A stretch of DNA of 64,000 nt, from positions 5,927,001 through 5,991,000 of the forward strand of contig NZ_CP108430.1 in NCBI RefSeq assembly GCF_041435335.1, written 5' to 3'. Every line of letters begins with the position of its first letter. The first letter of the stretch is position 1. This DNA comes from Streptomyces sp. NBC_01283 (lineage in GTDB: Bacteria; Actinomycetota; Actinomycetes; Streptomycetales; Streptomycetaceae). A program made the position numbers and the translations under genes. Under the pieces are notes generated by a model, which was given only the letters and a program-made list of their open reading frames with translations, made no database searches and was not told where the DNA came from. Shown here piece after piece: positions 8,836-17,059 of the stretch.

Positions 8836-10151
8836 GCTTCCCCCCTCCGGTCGGTGGGACCGCCCTGTTGCGGGACCCTTGACGCAAGGACCTCGGCGGC
8901 CGCCTGCTGATAACGAAGCACCGCCTGTTCGGCGACGCGCAGATCGCAGGGCGCGCTCCACAGCATCCGGCGCGCCGCGTCGTACCGCTCGACCAGGAGC
9001 GGGTCCTCGGCGAAGCCGAGCCGCCCGACCTTGGCCTTGTAGGCGTCGAGCCGGCCGCGCAGCTCCGCGCGGACCGCGAGGGGCTGGGTGACGGCCGTCA
9101 ACGACTCACGGGCGCGCATCAGTTCGTCCTCGGCCTTCTGCTCCAGGGACTCCAGGAGCGGGGAGAGCCGGTGCCACTGGGCGTGCCTGCGGTAGTCGGA
9201 CGCCATCGCGAGCTGCTCCTGCAGCGCGGTCGAGGGGCCGCTGACGGCGGGCACCTCGGATGCCGCGATCTTGGCGAGGACCTCGCCGCGCGCGGAGCGT
9301 GCCTCGGCCAGCGTGCGGTCCGCGCGCGAGAGCACGTCACGGAGCCTGCCGAGCCGCAGCTCCGCGTCCTGCCGGACGGTGAGCACCGCGTCGATCTCCC
9401 GGCGCACGTCCTCCAGGGCGCGGGCCTCGCGGTCGTACCGCTCGGTGTGCGGGCGGCCGCCGCCGGGGGCCGAACTGCCCCGCGCGGGCTGCCAGAAGGC
9501 CAGCGGATCGGACACCACCTGCTCGCGCAGGCGGGTCAGCTCCGCCGTGATCCGCTCCAGGTCGTCGCCCGCCGGGTGCTCACCCGGGCGTACTCCCACG
9601 GAGTGGGCGAGCTGGCGGGTGCGGTGCAGCTCGGCCGCCAGGAGGTCTATCCGGGCGGGCAGCGCCGACCAGACCGCGTCGGCGGCGACGACCATGTCGA
9701 GCGAGTGCGCGTACAGGTCGTTCATCCGCGCGACGAGGTCGATGAGCGTGAAGCGTTCGGTGAGCTTGGCGGGGCCGGTGATCGAGGCCGACGGCGCGGG
9801 GGCGGCGCCGCCGGCGACGGTGACGCTCTCACCGCGCAGCAGCTCGGTCAGCTCCACCAGGTCGTCCCTGTTGGGCCAGCGTCTGCGGGCCCGCACCTCG
9901 TGCGCCGTGCGCAGGGCGTCGGCGTACGCGTCGAAGTACGCCCAGAGGAGCGTGATCTGCTGCTCGGTGGACTGCCAGCGCTCCTGGGTGGTGCCGGTGA
10001 GACCGGCGCCTTCGAGGAGGCGCCGGCCCGCGTGATCCTGAAGGGCGAGGAGCGAGGTCTCGATCGCCTCGTGCTCTGCGTCGAGCCGCGCCAGCGCACG
10101 GTCCACCTCGTCCCGGTCCATCACAGGACCGGGGGGTCCCGCGACGCTCAT
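8832..10151 (-). CDS. uncharacterised coiled-coil protein of the PknG-like cluster
   Basis: A 439-residue, charged, mostly helical protein with no signal peptide or membrane span. Heptad-like runs occur around 5-60 (VDRALARLDAEHEAIETSL), 175-215 and 240-300, so extended coiled coils are likely. I recognise no family and see no catalytic motif. Its stop overlaps the kinase start by four bases (ATGA) and it sits 39 bases after the GlnH-like gene, so it should be made in step with the kinase. A strong SD (GGAGAGG) precedes the ATG. Position and shape suggest an adaptor linking the membrane sensor to the kinase, but that is inference. Confidence 0.75.
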   Translation of the reverse strand: MSVAGPPGPVMDRDEVDRALARLDAEHEAIETSLLALQDHAGRRLLEGAGLTGTTQERWQSTEQQITLLWAYFDAYADALRTAHEVRARRRWPNRDDLVELTELLRGESVTVAGGAAPAPSASITGPAKLTERFTLIDLVARMNDLYAHSLDMVVAADAVWSALPARIDLLAAELHRTRQLAHSVGVRPGEHPAGDDLERITAELTRLREQVVSDPLAFWQPARGSSAPGGGRPHTERYDREARALEDVRREIDAVLTVRQDAELRLGRLRDVLSRADRTLAEARSARGEVLAKIAASEVPAVSGPSTALQEQLAMASDYRRHAQWHRLSPLLESLEQKAEDELMRARESLTAVTQPLAVRAELRGRLDAYKAKVGRLGFAEDPLLVERYDAARRMLWSAPCDLRVAEQAVLRYQQAAAEVLASRVPQQGGPTDRRGEA

Positions 10152-10190
10152 CGATCACCTCTCCGCTCTGAATTGCCGTGCACGTCAGGA

Positions 10191-11210
10191 TCAGTCGCTG
10201 TATTTCGGGGCGGGCGGTCCCGCCGATTCGCCGAGGCCCGGCTTCAGCCACTTGTCGTACGACTTCTGCCAGCCGCTCTTTCGATAGTCCTCCAGGACCT
10301 CGTTGACCCGGCGCACCAGGTCGTCCTTGCCGTTCTCCGGCTTCTTCATCGCCACGCCGTAGTACTCGGTGTTCAGCGGTTCGTCGCCCTTGAGTTCGAC
10401 GGTCGGGTCCTGCGCGGCCTGGCTCGCGGCGAGCGCGCTGTCGGTGACGACGGCGTCCACCTCACCGAGCTGGAGCCGCACCAGACAGTCGAGCTGGTTC
10501 GGGACCGTGGTCGCGATGTCGGCGTCGATGACCTTCTTCTTCTTGAGCTCCTCCAGCTGGGTGAGAGCCGTGGAACCCTTCGCGGAGCAGACCCTCTTGC
10601 CGTCCAGTGTGTCGTCGAACCCGGTGATGTCCGAGGACTTGGGGGCGAGGACCTGCTGGCCGGTCTTGAAGTAGGCGGTGGAGAAGGCGACATCCTTCTT
10701 GCGGTCACAGTTGATCGTCATGGTCCGCACGACCATGTCGACCTGGCCGCTCTGTATCGCCTTGACGCGCTGGTTGGTGGGGATGGCGCGGAACAGCACG
10801 GCGTCGCGGTCGCCGAGGATGTCCTCGGCGATCCTGTGCGCGAGGTCGATGTCGAAGCCTTCGAGTGTCGCCGTCTTCTTGTTCGGGTCGCGATAGCCCC
10901 AGCGGTAGCTGTTCTGGTCGACGCCGACGATGAGCTTCTTGACCTTGCGGTTGCGGATGTCCTCGATCGTCGGGCCGTCCTTGCCGCTGGGCGACAGGCT
11001 CTCCTCCGGGGTCTCGCACTCCTCGGCGCGGGCGGGAGCGGCCGCGGCGGAGCCCTGGGAGGCGCGGTCCTCGTCCTTGTCCTTGCCGGACCCGGCCGCA
11101 CCGCCGGCCTGCGGCAGCACGAGCACGAGGGAGCCCGTGAGCGCGCAGGCGACCGCCATGGCGGCAGCTCCACCCCAGCCGCGCATCCTCGCCAGTCCTC
11201 GCGTACGCAT
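10191..11210 (-). CDS. GlnH-like periplasmic amino-acid-binding protein
   Basis: This 339-residue extracytoplasmic protein belongs to the type 3 solute-binding family (polar amino acids, glutamate or glutamine type). After an N-terminal hydrophobic segment (about 13-33) and a charged linker, the binding domain shows LIVGVDQNSYRWGYRDP, GFDIDLAHRIAEDIL, the RAIPTNQRVKAIQSGQVDMV block and KGSTALTQL. No transporter permease or ATPase gene lies beside it; its neighbours are a membrane sensor and a kinase, the arrangement of mycobacterial glnH. The only early cysteine is inside the hydrophobic segment without a good lipobox, so it may stay anchored by that helix or be cleaved. The start at 11210 has a G-rich SD about ten bases away. 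Confidence 0.85.
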   Translation of the reverse strand: MRTRGLARMRGWGGAAAMAVACALTGSLVLVLPQAGGAAGSGKDKDEDRASQGSAAAAPARAEECETPEESLSPSGKDGPTIEDIRNRKVKKLIVGVDQNSYRWGYRDPNKKTATLEGFDIDLAHRIAEDILGDRDAVLFRAIPTNQRVKAIQSGQVDMVVRTMTINCDRKKDVAFSTAYFKTGQQVLAPKSSDITGFDDTLDGKRVCSAKGSTALTQLEELKKKKVIDADIATTVPNQLDCLVRLQLGEVDAVVTDSALAASQAAQDPTVELKGDEPLNTEYYGVAMKKPENGKDDLVRRVNEVLEDYRKSGWQKSYDKWLKPGLGESAGPPAPKYSD

Positions 11211-11227
11211 CGTCCGCTCGCCCCCTC

Positions 11228-12715
11228 TCACCTGTACTCCGACAGCCTGCGCCCGACGCCGAGCACGGCGCCGGCGGCGGCGAGCACCGCGAGCACGGCG
11301 GCGCCCACCGGGAGGCCGGTCATCGCGCCCTTGCCGTCCCCGGCCGCCTGCTCGAACTCGCTGCGCTCGTGCTTCAGTGCGACTTCGAGCGCGTCGTCGA
11401 CGTTGTCGAAGCACTCACCGGTGGGCTCGTCGCTCTTGTCGCCGACGACCTTGGCGAGCGCGCCCTTGTAGTCACCCGCGTCATCGCTGTCCCGCGCGGT
11501 CTTGTGCCGGTCCTTCCAGGCCGAGACGTTCTTCGCGGCCGACTCGACGGGGTTCCTGCCCGAGGAGTCGTCGGCGATGGCCGCGGCCTGGGCGAGCAGC
11601 CCCTTGGGGCTGCTGAGCTTGTTCATCTGGTCCTGGTAGGCGACATCGAACTTGTCCTTGATGTCCTTCTTCGCGCCTACCTCGACGGTCTCCGCGCCAC
11701 GGCTGACCAGCGTGAGGTTCTCGTTGCTGCGCGCCTTGAGCGAGCTGATGCGGGCGTCGTTCAGGACGTTCAGGGACATCACGCCGTGGTCGTACGAGTC
11801 GTTGAGCCCCGAGCGCGCGAAGGTGTGCCCGGCGACCAGCCAGAGCAGGACGACCGTGGACGCGGCGGTCGCGGCGACCATGCCGTGGTTGAACACCCGG
11901 TTTGTGCGGCGGTAGTTGCGGCGCTGGGCCCAGAACAGGGCGCCGAGCGCGAGCAGTCCGAGGGCGATGGCGAACCAGGGATACGGCTTCGCGTCGTCGT
12001 AGTCCCTGTTCAGCCGCTGCTTCTCCACGGTGTAGAGCTGCTCGGCGGCCGGGAGCATCTGGGTCTGCATCTTGTCGTTCGCGTACCGCAGATAGGCGCC
12101 GCCCAGGGGCAGGCCCTGGCGGTTGCTCGCGCGGGCGCGCTCGATCAGGCCGGTGTACTCCGGCAGGAGTTTGTTCAGCTTGCTCACCGAGGCGGCGGCC
12201 GACGAGCCGGAGCCCGCGTTCGACGCGGCGTTCGCCAGCTTCTCGGAGGCGCGGTCGATGTCCGCCTTGTACCGGTCGCGTACGTCGGCCGGTTCCTGGC
12301 CGCCCGCCAGGAAGCCGCTGGAGGCGGCCGTGTTGGCGTCCGCGAGGGAGCGGTAGATGGCCGCGGCGTCGTCGCTCAGCGGCTGGCTGCGGTTCAGGAC
12401 GCTGTCCGCGGCGGCCGCACGGTCGGACATCTGCCAGGTGGTGACGGCGCCGAACGCCACGACGAGCAGCGCGAGGAAGGCGCCGATGATCCGCAGCCTG
12501 CCCGGCTCGGTCGTCGCCGCGGCGCGCAGCCTGTCCCGTCCCTCGACCCAGGCGGGGCGCCGGGGCGACGCGTTCTGCACGGCCTGTGCGGCTGCCGCGG
12601 ATTCCGGGCCCGCCTGCGGCGGGACGGTGGGCATCGTCGGAGCGGCCCGTCCCGGCGGCGCGGCGCTGCCGTTCGGCGGATATGTCACCTCGACCTCGAC
12701 CTCCCCCTTGGTCAT
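11228..12715 (-). CDS. GlnX-like four-helix membrane sensor
   Basis: This 495-residue membrane protein has predicted helices at about 76-94, 246-263, 278-298 and 466-487. That places two outside domains (95-245 and 299-465), both helical, with only short inner loops and an unstructured Pro/Ala-rich cytoplasmic N-terminus of about 70 residues. There is no histidine kinase, HAMP or GGDEF domain. The same plan, beside a binding protein and PknG, is found in mycobacterial GlnX, which relays binding of aspartate or glutamate by GlnH to PknG. It is the first gene of the train, 17 bases before the GlnH-like gene. Assignment rests on topology and context, as direct sequence comparison was not possible. 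Confidence 0.75.
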   Translation of the reverse strand: MTKGEVEVEVTYPPNGSAAPPGRAAPTMPTVPPQAGPESAAAAQAVQNASPRRPAWVEGRDRLRAAATTEPGRLRIIGAFLALLVVAFGAVTTWQMSDRAAAADSVLNRSQPLSDDAAAIYRSLADANTAASSGFLAGGQEPADVRDRYKADIDRASEKLANAASNAGSGSSAAASVSKLNKLLPEYTGLIERARASNRQGLPLGGAYLRYANDKMQTQMLPAAEQLYTVEKQRLNRDYDDAKPYPWFAIALGLLALGALFWAQRRNYRRTNRVFNHGMVAATAASTVVLLWLVAGHTFARSGLNDSYDHGVMSLNVLNDARISSLKARSNENLTLVSRGAETVEVGAKKDIKDKFDVAYQDQMNKLSSPKGLLAQAAAIADDSSGRNPVESAAKNVSAWKDRHKTARDSDDAGDYKGALAKVVGDKSDEPTGECFDNVDDALEVALKHERSEFEQAAGDGKGAMTGLPVGAAVLAVLAAAGAVLGVGRRLSEYR

Positions 12716-12927
12716 CGGACGTTCACTTCCGCCCGGCGTGCGCGGTGCGGGAAGAAGTGCACGGCGGCAAGTATCGCCGCAGGGACCGACATCCGCACAG
12801 GTCTTGACTGGATCTTGTTCTGATCACTGCGCCCGGAGACCTGTCCGGATCATGCGAAGATCGCACACCACCCCTGCCCTTGAATACGCGATCCAGGGCG
12901 GTTCGGTTCCCTTCCGGGCCGACGAAC
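12716..12927 (-). promoter_or_regulatory. promoter region of the PknG-like gene train
   Basis: This is the only sizeable gap (212 bases) upstream of the seven-gene train, lying between csnK and the GlnX-like gene, both leftward. It should hold the main promoter. I see no convincing consensus -10/-35 pair or operator, and no strong terminator for csnK. Confidence 0.35.
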
Positions 12928-13923
12928 TCAGCCGCCGCGGGCCCCCGGATCACGCTCGTAATGCACCCGCACGCGCGCGTGCACCTCGGTGGGCGCCCCC
13001 ACCTGGTCCAGGCCGAGCAGCGCGGCGCCGAGCACGGGACGGGCGACGACCACCCTGGCCACCGCCTTGGGCGCCCGGTCGGCGAGCAACGCCTCGATCC
13101 GGTCGTCCAGTTGCGGGTGGCGGGCGGCGAGGACGCTGCCGCCGAGCAGCACCGGGGTCTCCTCGCCGAGCAGGTCCAGGCGGTCCAGGGCCACGGTCGA
13201 CATGGCGACGACCTCGTCGGCCATCCGGTCCACCAGCGAGCGCGCCACCGCGTCGCCCGCCGCCGCCGTGGCGAAGAGCACCGGCGTCAGCTCGTGCCGC
13301 CGTACGGGGGCGATGGAGCCCAGGTGCAGGGCCTCGATCAGCGCGTACATGGAGGACAGGCCGAAGTGCGCGGGCAGTGCCTCGCGCAGCGCGGTCGCCT
13401 CGCCGCGGCCGTCCTCGGCCCGCGCCGCGTACCAGAGCGCCTCCTCGGCCAGGCCGCCACCGCCGCCCCAGTCGCCCGAGATCCGGCCGATGGCGGGGAA
13501 GCGCGCGGTGCGCCCGTCGGGCAGCATGCCCACGCAGTTGATGCCCGCGCCGCACACCACGGCGACGCCCCGCGGCTCGGCGTCCTCCAGGAGACCGGCC
13601 CGCAGGATGGCGAACGTGTCGTTCCGTACATCGACCGAAGGGCCCCACGCGCGCCGGCGCAGGGCCAGGCCCAACTCCCTCTCCTCGACCGGCAGGTCGG
13701 CGTTGGCGAGGCAGGCGGACACATGCCCGACGGAGTCGGTGCCCGCCTCGGCCAGGGCCCGCGTCACCGCCTCCTCCAGGATGTCCACCGCGGCCTCGAC
13801 GCCGACCTGGGGCGGCTGGAACCCGCCGCCGCGGGCCGAGCCGACGACGGTTCCGTCGGCCGCGATCACCGCGACGTCGGTCTTGCTGTTGCCCGCGTCG
13901 ATCGCGAGCACGCTCGTGCTCAC
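12928..13923 (-). CDS. csnK: BadF/BadG/BcrA-type amino-sugar kinase
   Basis: A 331-residue ASKHA-fold sugar kinase resembling N-acetylglucosamine kinase. The phosphate-1 motif LAIDAGNSKTDVAVI is at the N-terminus, followed by the ATPase motifs VCGAGINCVG and ISGDWGGGGGLAEEA. The GTG start at 13923 overlaps the glycosidase stop codon as GTGA. In Streptomyces coelicolor the equivalent last gene of the csnR-K operon is csnK, thought to phosphorylate glucosamine released from imported chitosan oligosaccharides. Gene order and family both match here. Substrate (glucosamine versus N-acetylglucosamine) is not settled by sequence. Confidence 0.85.
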   Translation of the reverse strand: MSTSVLAIDAGNSKTDVAVIAADGTVVGSARGGGFQPPQVGVEAAVDILEEAVTRALAEAGTDSVGHVSACLANADLPVEERELGLALRRRAWGPSVDVRNDTFAILRAGLLEDAEPRGVAVVCGAGINCVGMLPDGRTARFPAIGRISGDWGGGGGLAEEALWYAARAEDGRGEATALREALPAHFGLSSMYALIEALHLGSIAPVRRHELTPVLFATAAAGDAVARSLVDRMADEVVAMSTVALDRLDLLGEETPVLLGGSVLAARHPQLDDRIEALLADRAPKAVARVVVARPVLGAALLGLDQVGAPTEVHARVRVHYERDPGARGG

Positions 13924-15185
13924 GCCCACGCCAGGTGCTCCCGGTTGTGGGCGATCAGCCGGTCGGTGAGCTGCTCCGCGTAGGTGTACTGGCCGACCAG
14001 CGGGTGGGCGAGCAGCGCCTTGAATACGCGGTCCCGGCCGCCGTGCAGCGCGGCCTGGAGGGCCAGGTCCTCGTAGCCGGTGACGTGTGCGATGAGCCCG
14101 GCGTACAGCGGGTCGAGCTTCGGCACCGCGAGGGGCTTGGCACCCTTGCCGTCGACCGTGGCCTGCACCTCGATGACCGCGTCGTCCGGCAGGAACGGCA
14201 GCGTGCCGTTGTTGACGGTGTTCACCACCTGGTAGGGGCTGCCGCCGTTGCCGAGCAGTGAGGCCGCCAGGTCCACGGCCGCCTCCGAGTAGAAGGCGCC
14301 GCCGCGCTTGGCGAGCAGCTCCGGCTTCTCGTCGAGCGCCGGGTCGCCGTACATCTTCAGCAACTCCTGCTCCATCGCGGCCACTTCGGAGGCGCGGGAA
14401 GGCTTGGTCCGCATCTCCTCGACCACCGCGTCGTGCTGGTAGAAGTAGCGCAGGTAGTACGAGGGCACGACGCCGAGGCGGTCGACGATCTCGCGCGGCA
14501 TGCGCAGGTCGGCCGCGACCGCGTCGCCGTGCTCGGCGAGGAGCCTGGGCAGGATGTCGTCGCCGCCGGGGCCCCCGAGCCGTACGCCGGTCTCCCACGT
14601 CAGGTGGTTGAGTCCCACGTGATCGAGGTGCACCTCGCCCGGCGCGACGTCGAGCAGCTTGGCGAACTTCCGCTGGAAGCCGATCGCCACGTTGCACAGA
14701 CCGACGGCCTTGTGGCCGGCCTGGAGCAGTGCCCGCGTGACGATGCCGACCGGGTTGGTGAAGTCGATGATCCAGGCGTTCGGGTTGGTGCGGCGTACGC
14801 GCTCGGCGATGTCGAGGACGACGGGCACGGTGCGCAGGGCCTTCGCGAGACCGCCCGCGCCGGTGGTCTCCTGGCCCACGCAGCCGCACTCCAGGGGCCA
14901 CGTCTCGTCCTGCTGACGAGCGGCCTGACCGCCGACGCGCAGCTGGAGCAGGACCGCGTCGGCGTCCGCGACGCCCGCGTCCACGTCGGACGTGGTGCGG
15001 ATGACGCCGGGGTGGCCCTGCTTGGCGAAGATGCGCCGCGCCAGGCCCCCGACGAGTTCGAGCCGGTCGGCCGCCGGGTCGACGAGGACGAGCTCCTCGA
15101 TCGGCAGGCTGTCCCTCAACCGGGCGAATCCATCGATCAGTTCGGGTGTGTAGGTCGACCCTCCGCCGACCACTGCGAGCTTCAT
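13920..15185 (-). CDS. csnH: GH4-family glycosidase (NAD+/metal dependent)
   Basis: This 421-residue enzyme belongs to glycoside hydrolase family 4, which cleaves by an NAD+-dependent redox mechanism. The dinucleotide motif VVGGGSTYTPEL begins at residue 5. TNPVGIV (143-149), the metal ligand Cys164 in GLCNVAIGF and His194 in VGLNHLTW are intact. Length is typical. Upstream is csnG (8-base gap), downstream csnK (GTGA overlap), so an imported oligosaccharide would be split here and its sugars phosphorylated next. GH4 includes both phospho- and non-phospho-glycosidases; with an ABC importer rather than a PTS in the operon, an unphosphorylated substrate is more likely. Confidence 0.88.
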   Translation of the reverse strand: MKLAVVGGGSTYTPELIDGFARLRDSLPIEELVLVDPAADRLELVGGLARRIFAKQGHPGVIRTTSDVDAGVADADAVLLQLRVGGQAARQQDETWPLECGCVGQETTGAGGLAKALRTVPVVLDIAERVRRTNPNAWIIDFTNPVGIVTRALLQAGHKAVGLCNVAIGFQRKFAKLLDVAPGEVHLDHVGLNHLTWETGVRLGGPGGDDILPRLLAEHGDAVAADLRMPREIVDRLGVVPSYYLRYFYQHDAVVEEMRTKPSRASEVAAMEQELLKMYGDPALDEKPELLAKRGGAFYSEAAVDLAASLLGNGGSPYQVVNTVNNGTLPFLPDDAVIEVQATVDGKGAKPLAVPKLDPLYAGLIAHVTGYEDLALQAALHGGRDRVFKALLAHPLVGQYTYAEQLTDRLIAHNREHLAWA

Positions 15186-15193
15186 ATCGGTTC

Positions 15194-16102
15194 TCAGCCC
15201 TTTACTCCGGTGAGGGTGACGCCTTCGACGAAGGCCTTTTGTGCGAAGAAGAAAACGAGGATGACGGGGGCCATGACCAGCAGCGTCGCCGCCATGGTCA
15301 TGTTCCAGTTGACGGCGTGGGCGCTCTTGAACGATTCGAGCCCGTAACTCAGCGTCCAGGCGCCGGGGTTCTGGGCGGCGTAGATCTGCGGACCGAAGTA
15401 GTCGTTCCAGCAGTAGAAGAACTGGAAGAGCGCGATGGCCGCGATGCCGGGCTTGGCCATCGGGACGACGATCTTGATCATCGTACGGAAGTCGCCGCAG
15501 CCGTCGACCTTCGCCGACTCGATGTACTCCTTGGGGATGGTGAGGAGGAACTGCCTGAGGAGGAAGATCGAGTACGCGTCGCCGAAGGCCATCGGGATGA
15601 TCAGCGGCCACAGCGTGCCCGACAGGTGGAACTGCTGGGCCCACACCAGATACATCGGGATCACGATGACCTGCGGCGGCAGCATCATCGTCGAGATGAC
15701 GAGCAGCATCGCGGTGCGCCGGCCGCGGAAGCGGAACTTGGCGAGCGCGTACGCCACCGGGATCGCCGAGCAGACGGTGAAGAGGGTGCCAAGGCCCGCG
15801 TACATGAGCGAGTTGCGCCACCAGTCGAGGAAGCCCGGCGTCTCGAAGACCTCCTTGTAGTTCGACCAGTGCCAGGAGTCGGGCCACAGGTCGCCGCTCA
15901 TCGCCTGCGAGTCGCTCATCACCGACGTCAGGAAGACGAAGACGAACGGCAGGACGAAGAGCAGTGCGACGGCTATCGCGATGCTGTGGACGGCGATCCA
16001 GTGCAGGATCCGCTTGCGGCGGGCGCGGGCGGCGGCCGGGCCGTGCTGCTTGGGGGCGGCGGGGGCGGATGCCGTCGGCGCGGTGAGAGTCGTGGTCGTC
16101 AT
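15194..16102 (-). CDS. csnG: carbohydrate ABC transporter permease (MalG type)
   Basis: A 302-residue inner-membrane permease with about six helices and a cytoplasmic Ala/Lys-rich N-terminus. The EAA loop that docks the ATPase is seen as ESAKVDGCGDFRTMIKIVVPMAKPG-like sequence near 195-215. It begins six bases after the csnF stop with a GAGGA Shine-Dalgarno. It is the CUT1 MalG-type half of the importer, pairing with CsnF. No ATPase gene is in the operon; in Streptomyces the shared ATPase MsiK energises such transporters. Confidence 0.9.
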   Translation of the reverse strand: MTTTTLTAPTASAPAAPKQHGPAAARARRKRILHWIAVHSIAIAVALLFVLPFVFVFLTSVMSDSQAMSGDLWPDSWHWSNYKEVFETPGFLDWWRNSLMYAGLGTLFTVCSAIPVAYALAKFRFRGRRTAMLLVISTMMLPPQVIVIPMYLVWAQQFHLSGTLWPLIIPMAFGDAYSIFLLRQFLLTIPKEYIESAKVDGCGDFRTMIKIVVPMAKPGIAAIALFQFFYCWNDYFGPQIYAAQNPGAWTLSYGLESFKSAHAVNWNMTMAATLLVMAPVILVFFFAQKAFVEGVTLTGVKG

Positions 16103-16108
16103 GAGTCC

Positions 16109-17044
16109 TCAGTCCTCCGCCGAGAGCAGCCCGGAGCGCTTGCGCATCAGGAGCATGGTCACGGCCATGGCGATGGCGAAGAGCACGAGCGAAAGCACGC
16201 ACGCGGCACCGGTGTTGAAGTTCTGGAAGCCCATCTGGTAGACGAGCTGGGGGACCGTGAGGGTCGAGTGGTCCGGGTAGCCGGGCTGGATCACCGAGCC
16301 GGGGCCGATGTTGACGCCGGACGCGACCTTCCCCGCGACCAGGGCCTGCGTGTAGTACTGCATGGTCTGCACGACGCCCGTGACCACCGCGAACATCACG
16401 ATCGGCGTGATCGCGGGCCAGGTGACGTAGCGGAACTTGGACCACGCGCCGGCGCCGTCCAGGTCCGCCGCCTCGTACTGCTCCTTGGGCACGTCGAGCA
16501 GCGAGGCCATGAAGATGACCATCAGGTCGCCGATGCCCCACAGGGAGAGCAGGACGAGCGAGGGCTTGGCGGTGTCCGGGTCGTTGAACCAGTTGGGCCC
16601 GGAGATCCCGATCGCGTCGAGGATCTCGTTCACGGGTCCCGTGCCCGGGTTGAGCAGGAAGACGAAGGCGACGGTGGCGGCCACCGGCGGGGCGAGATAC
16701 GGGATGTAGAAGGCGGTGCGGAAGAACCCGGCCCCCGTCTTGATCTTCGTGATGAGCAGCCCGAGCGAGAGCCCGAAGACCACCCGCACGGCCACCATGA
16801 CGACGACCAGCCACAGGGTGTTCCACAGGGCCGGGCCGAACAGGGGCATCTGCTCGAACACGTACTTCCAGTTCCGCAGGCCCACGAAGGTGGGCTCCTT
16901 GATCTGGTTGTAGTGCATGAACGAGAAGTAGACGGTGGCGATCAGCGGATACGCGAAGAAGACGCTGAAGCCGACCAGCCAGGGGGACAGGAAGCCGACC
17001 GTGCGCAGTCTGCGGCGCGCGGGGTTGGAGAGGGAAAGTGCCAT
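16109..17044 (-). CDS. csnF: carbohydrate ABC transporter permease (MalF type)
   Basis: This 311-residue membrane protein has a first helix at about 18-38 (VGFLSPWLVGFSVFFAYPL) and five further helices. The EAA loop reads YEAADLDGAGAWSKFRYVTW near 215-235, typical of CUT1 MalF-type permeases. It follows csnE by 15 bases with a GAGG SD and precedes csnG by six, so the two permeases are made together. Predicted substrate is chitosan-derived oligosaccharide by comparison with the S. coelicolor csn operon. Confidence 0.9.
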   Translation of the reverse strand: MALSLSNPARRRLRTVGFLSPWLVGFSVFFAYPLIATVYFSFMHYNQIKEPTFVGLRNWKYVFEQMPLFGPALWNTLWLVVVMVAVRVVFGLSLGLLITKIKTGAGFFRTAFYIPYLAPPVAATVAFVFLLNPGTGPVNEILDAIGISGPNWFNDPDTAKPSLVLLSLWGIGDLMVIFMASLLDVPKEQYEAADLDGAGAWSKFRYVTWPAITPIVMFAVVTGVVQTMQYYTQALVAGKVASGVNIGPGSVIQPGYPDHSTLTVPQLVYQMGFQNFNTGAACVLSLVLFAIAMAVTMLLMRKRSGLLSAED

Positions 17045-17059
17045 GGCGGGGTCCTCAGC

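Noticed and set aside
11120-11160. Lipoprotein signal in the GlnH-like protein
   Set aside because: The candidate Cys is within the hydrophobic core and lacks Leu at -3; called unclear rather than a lipobox.
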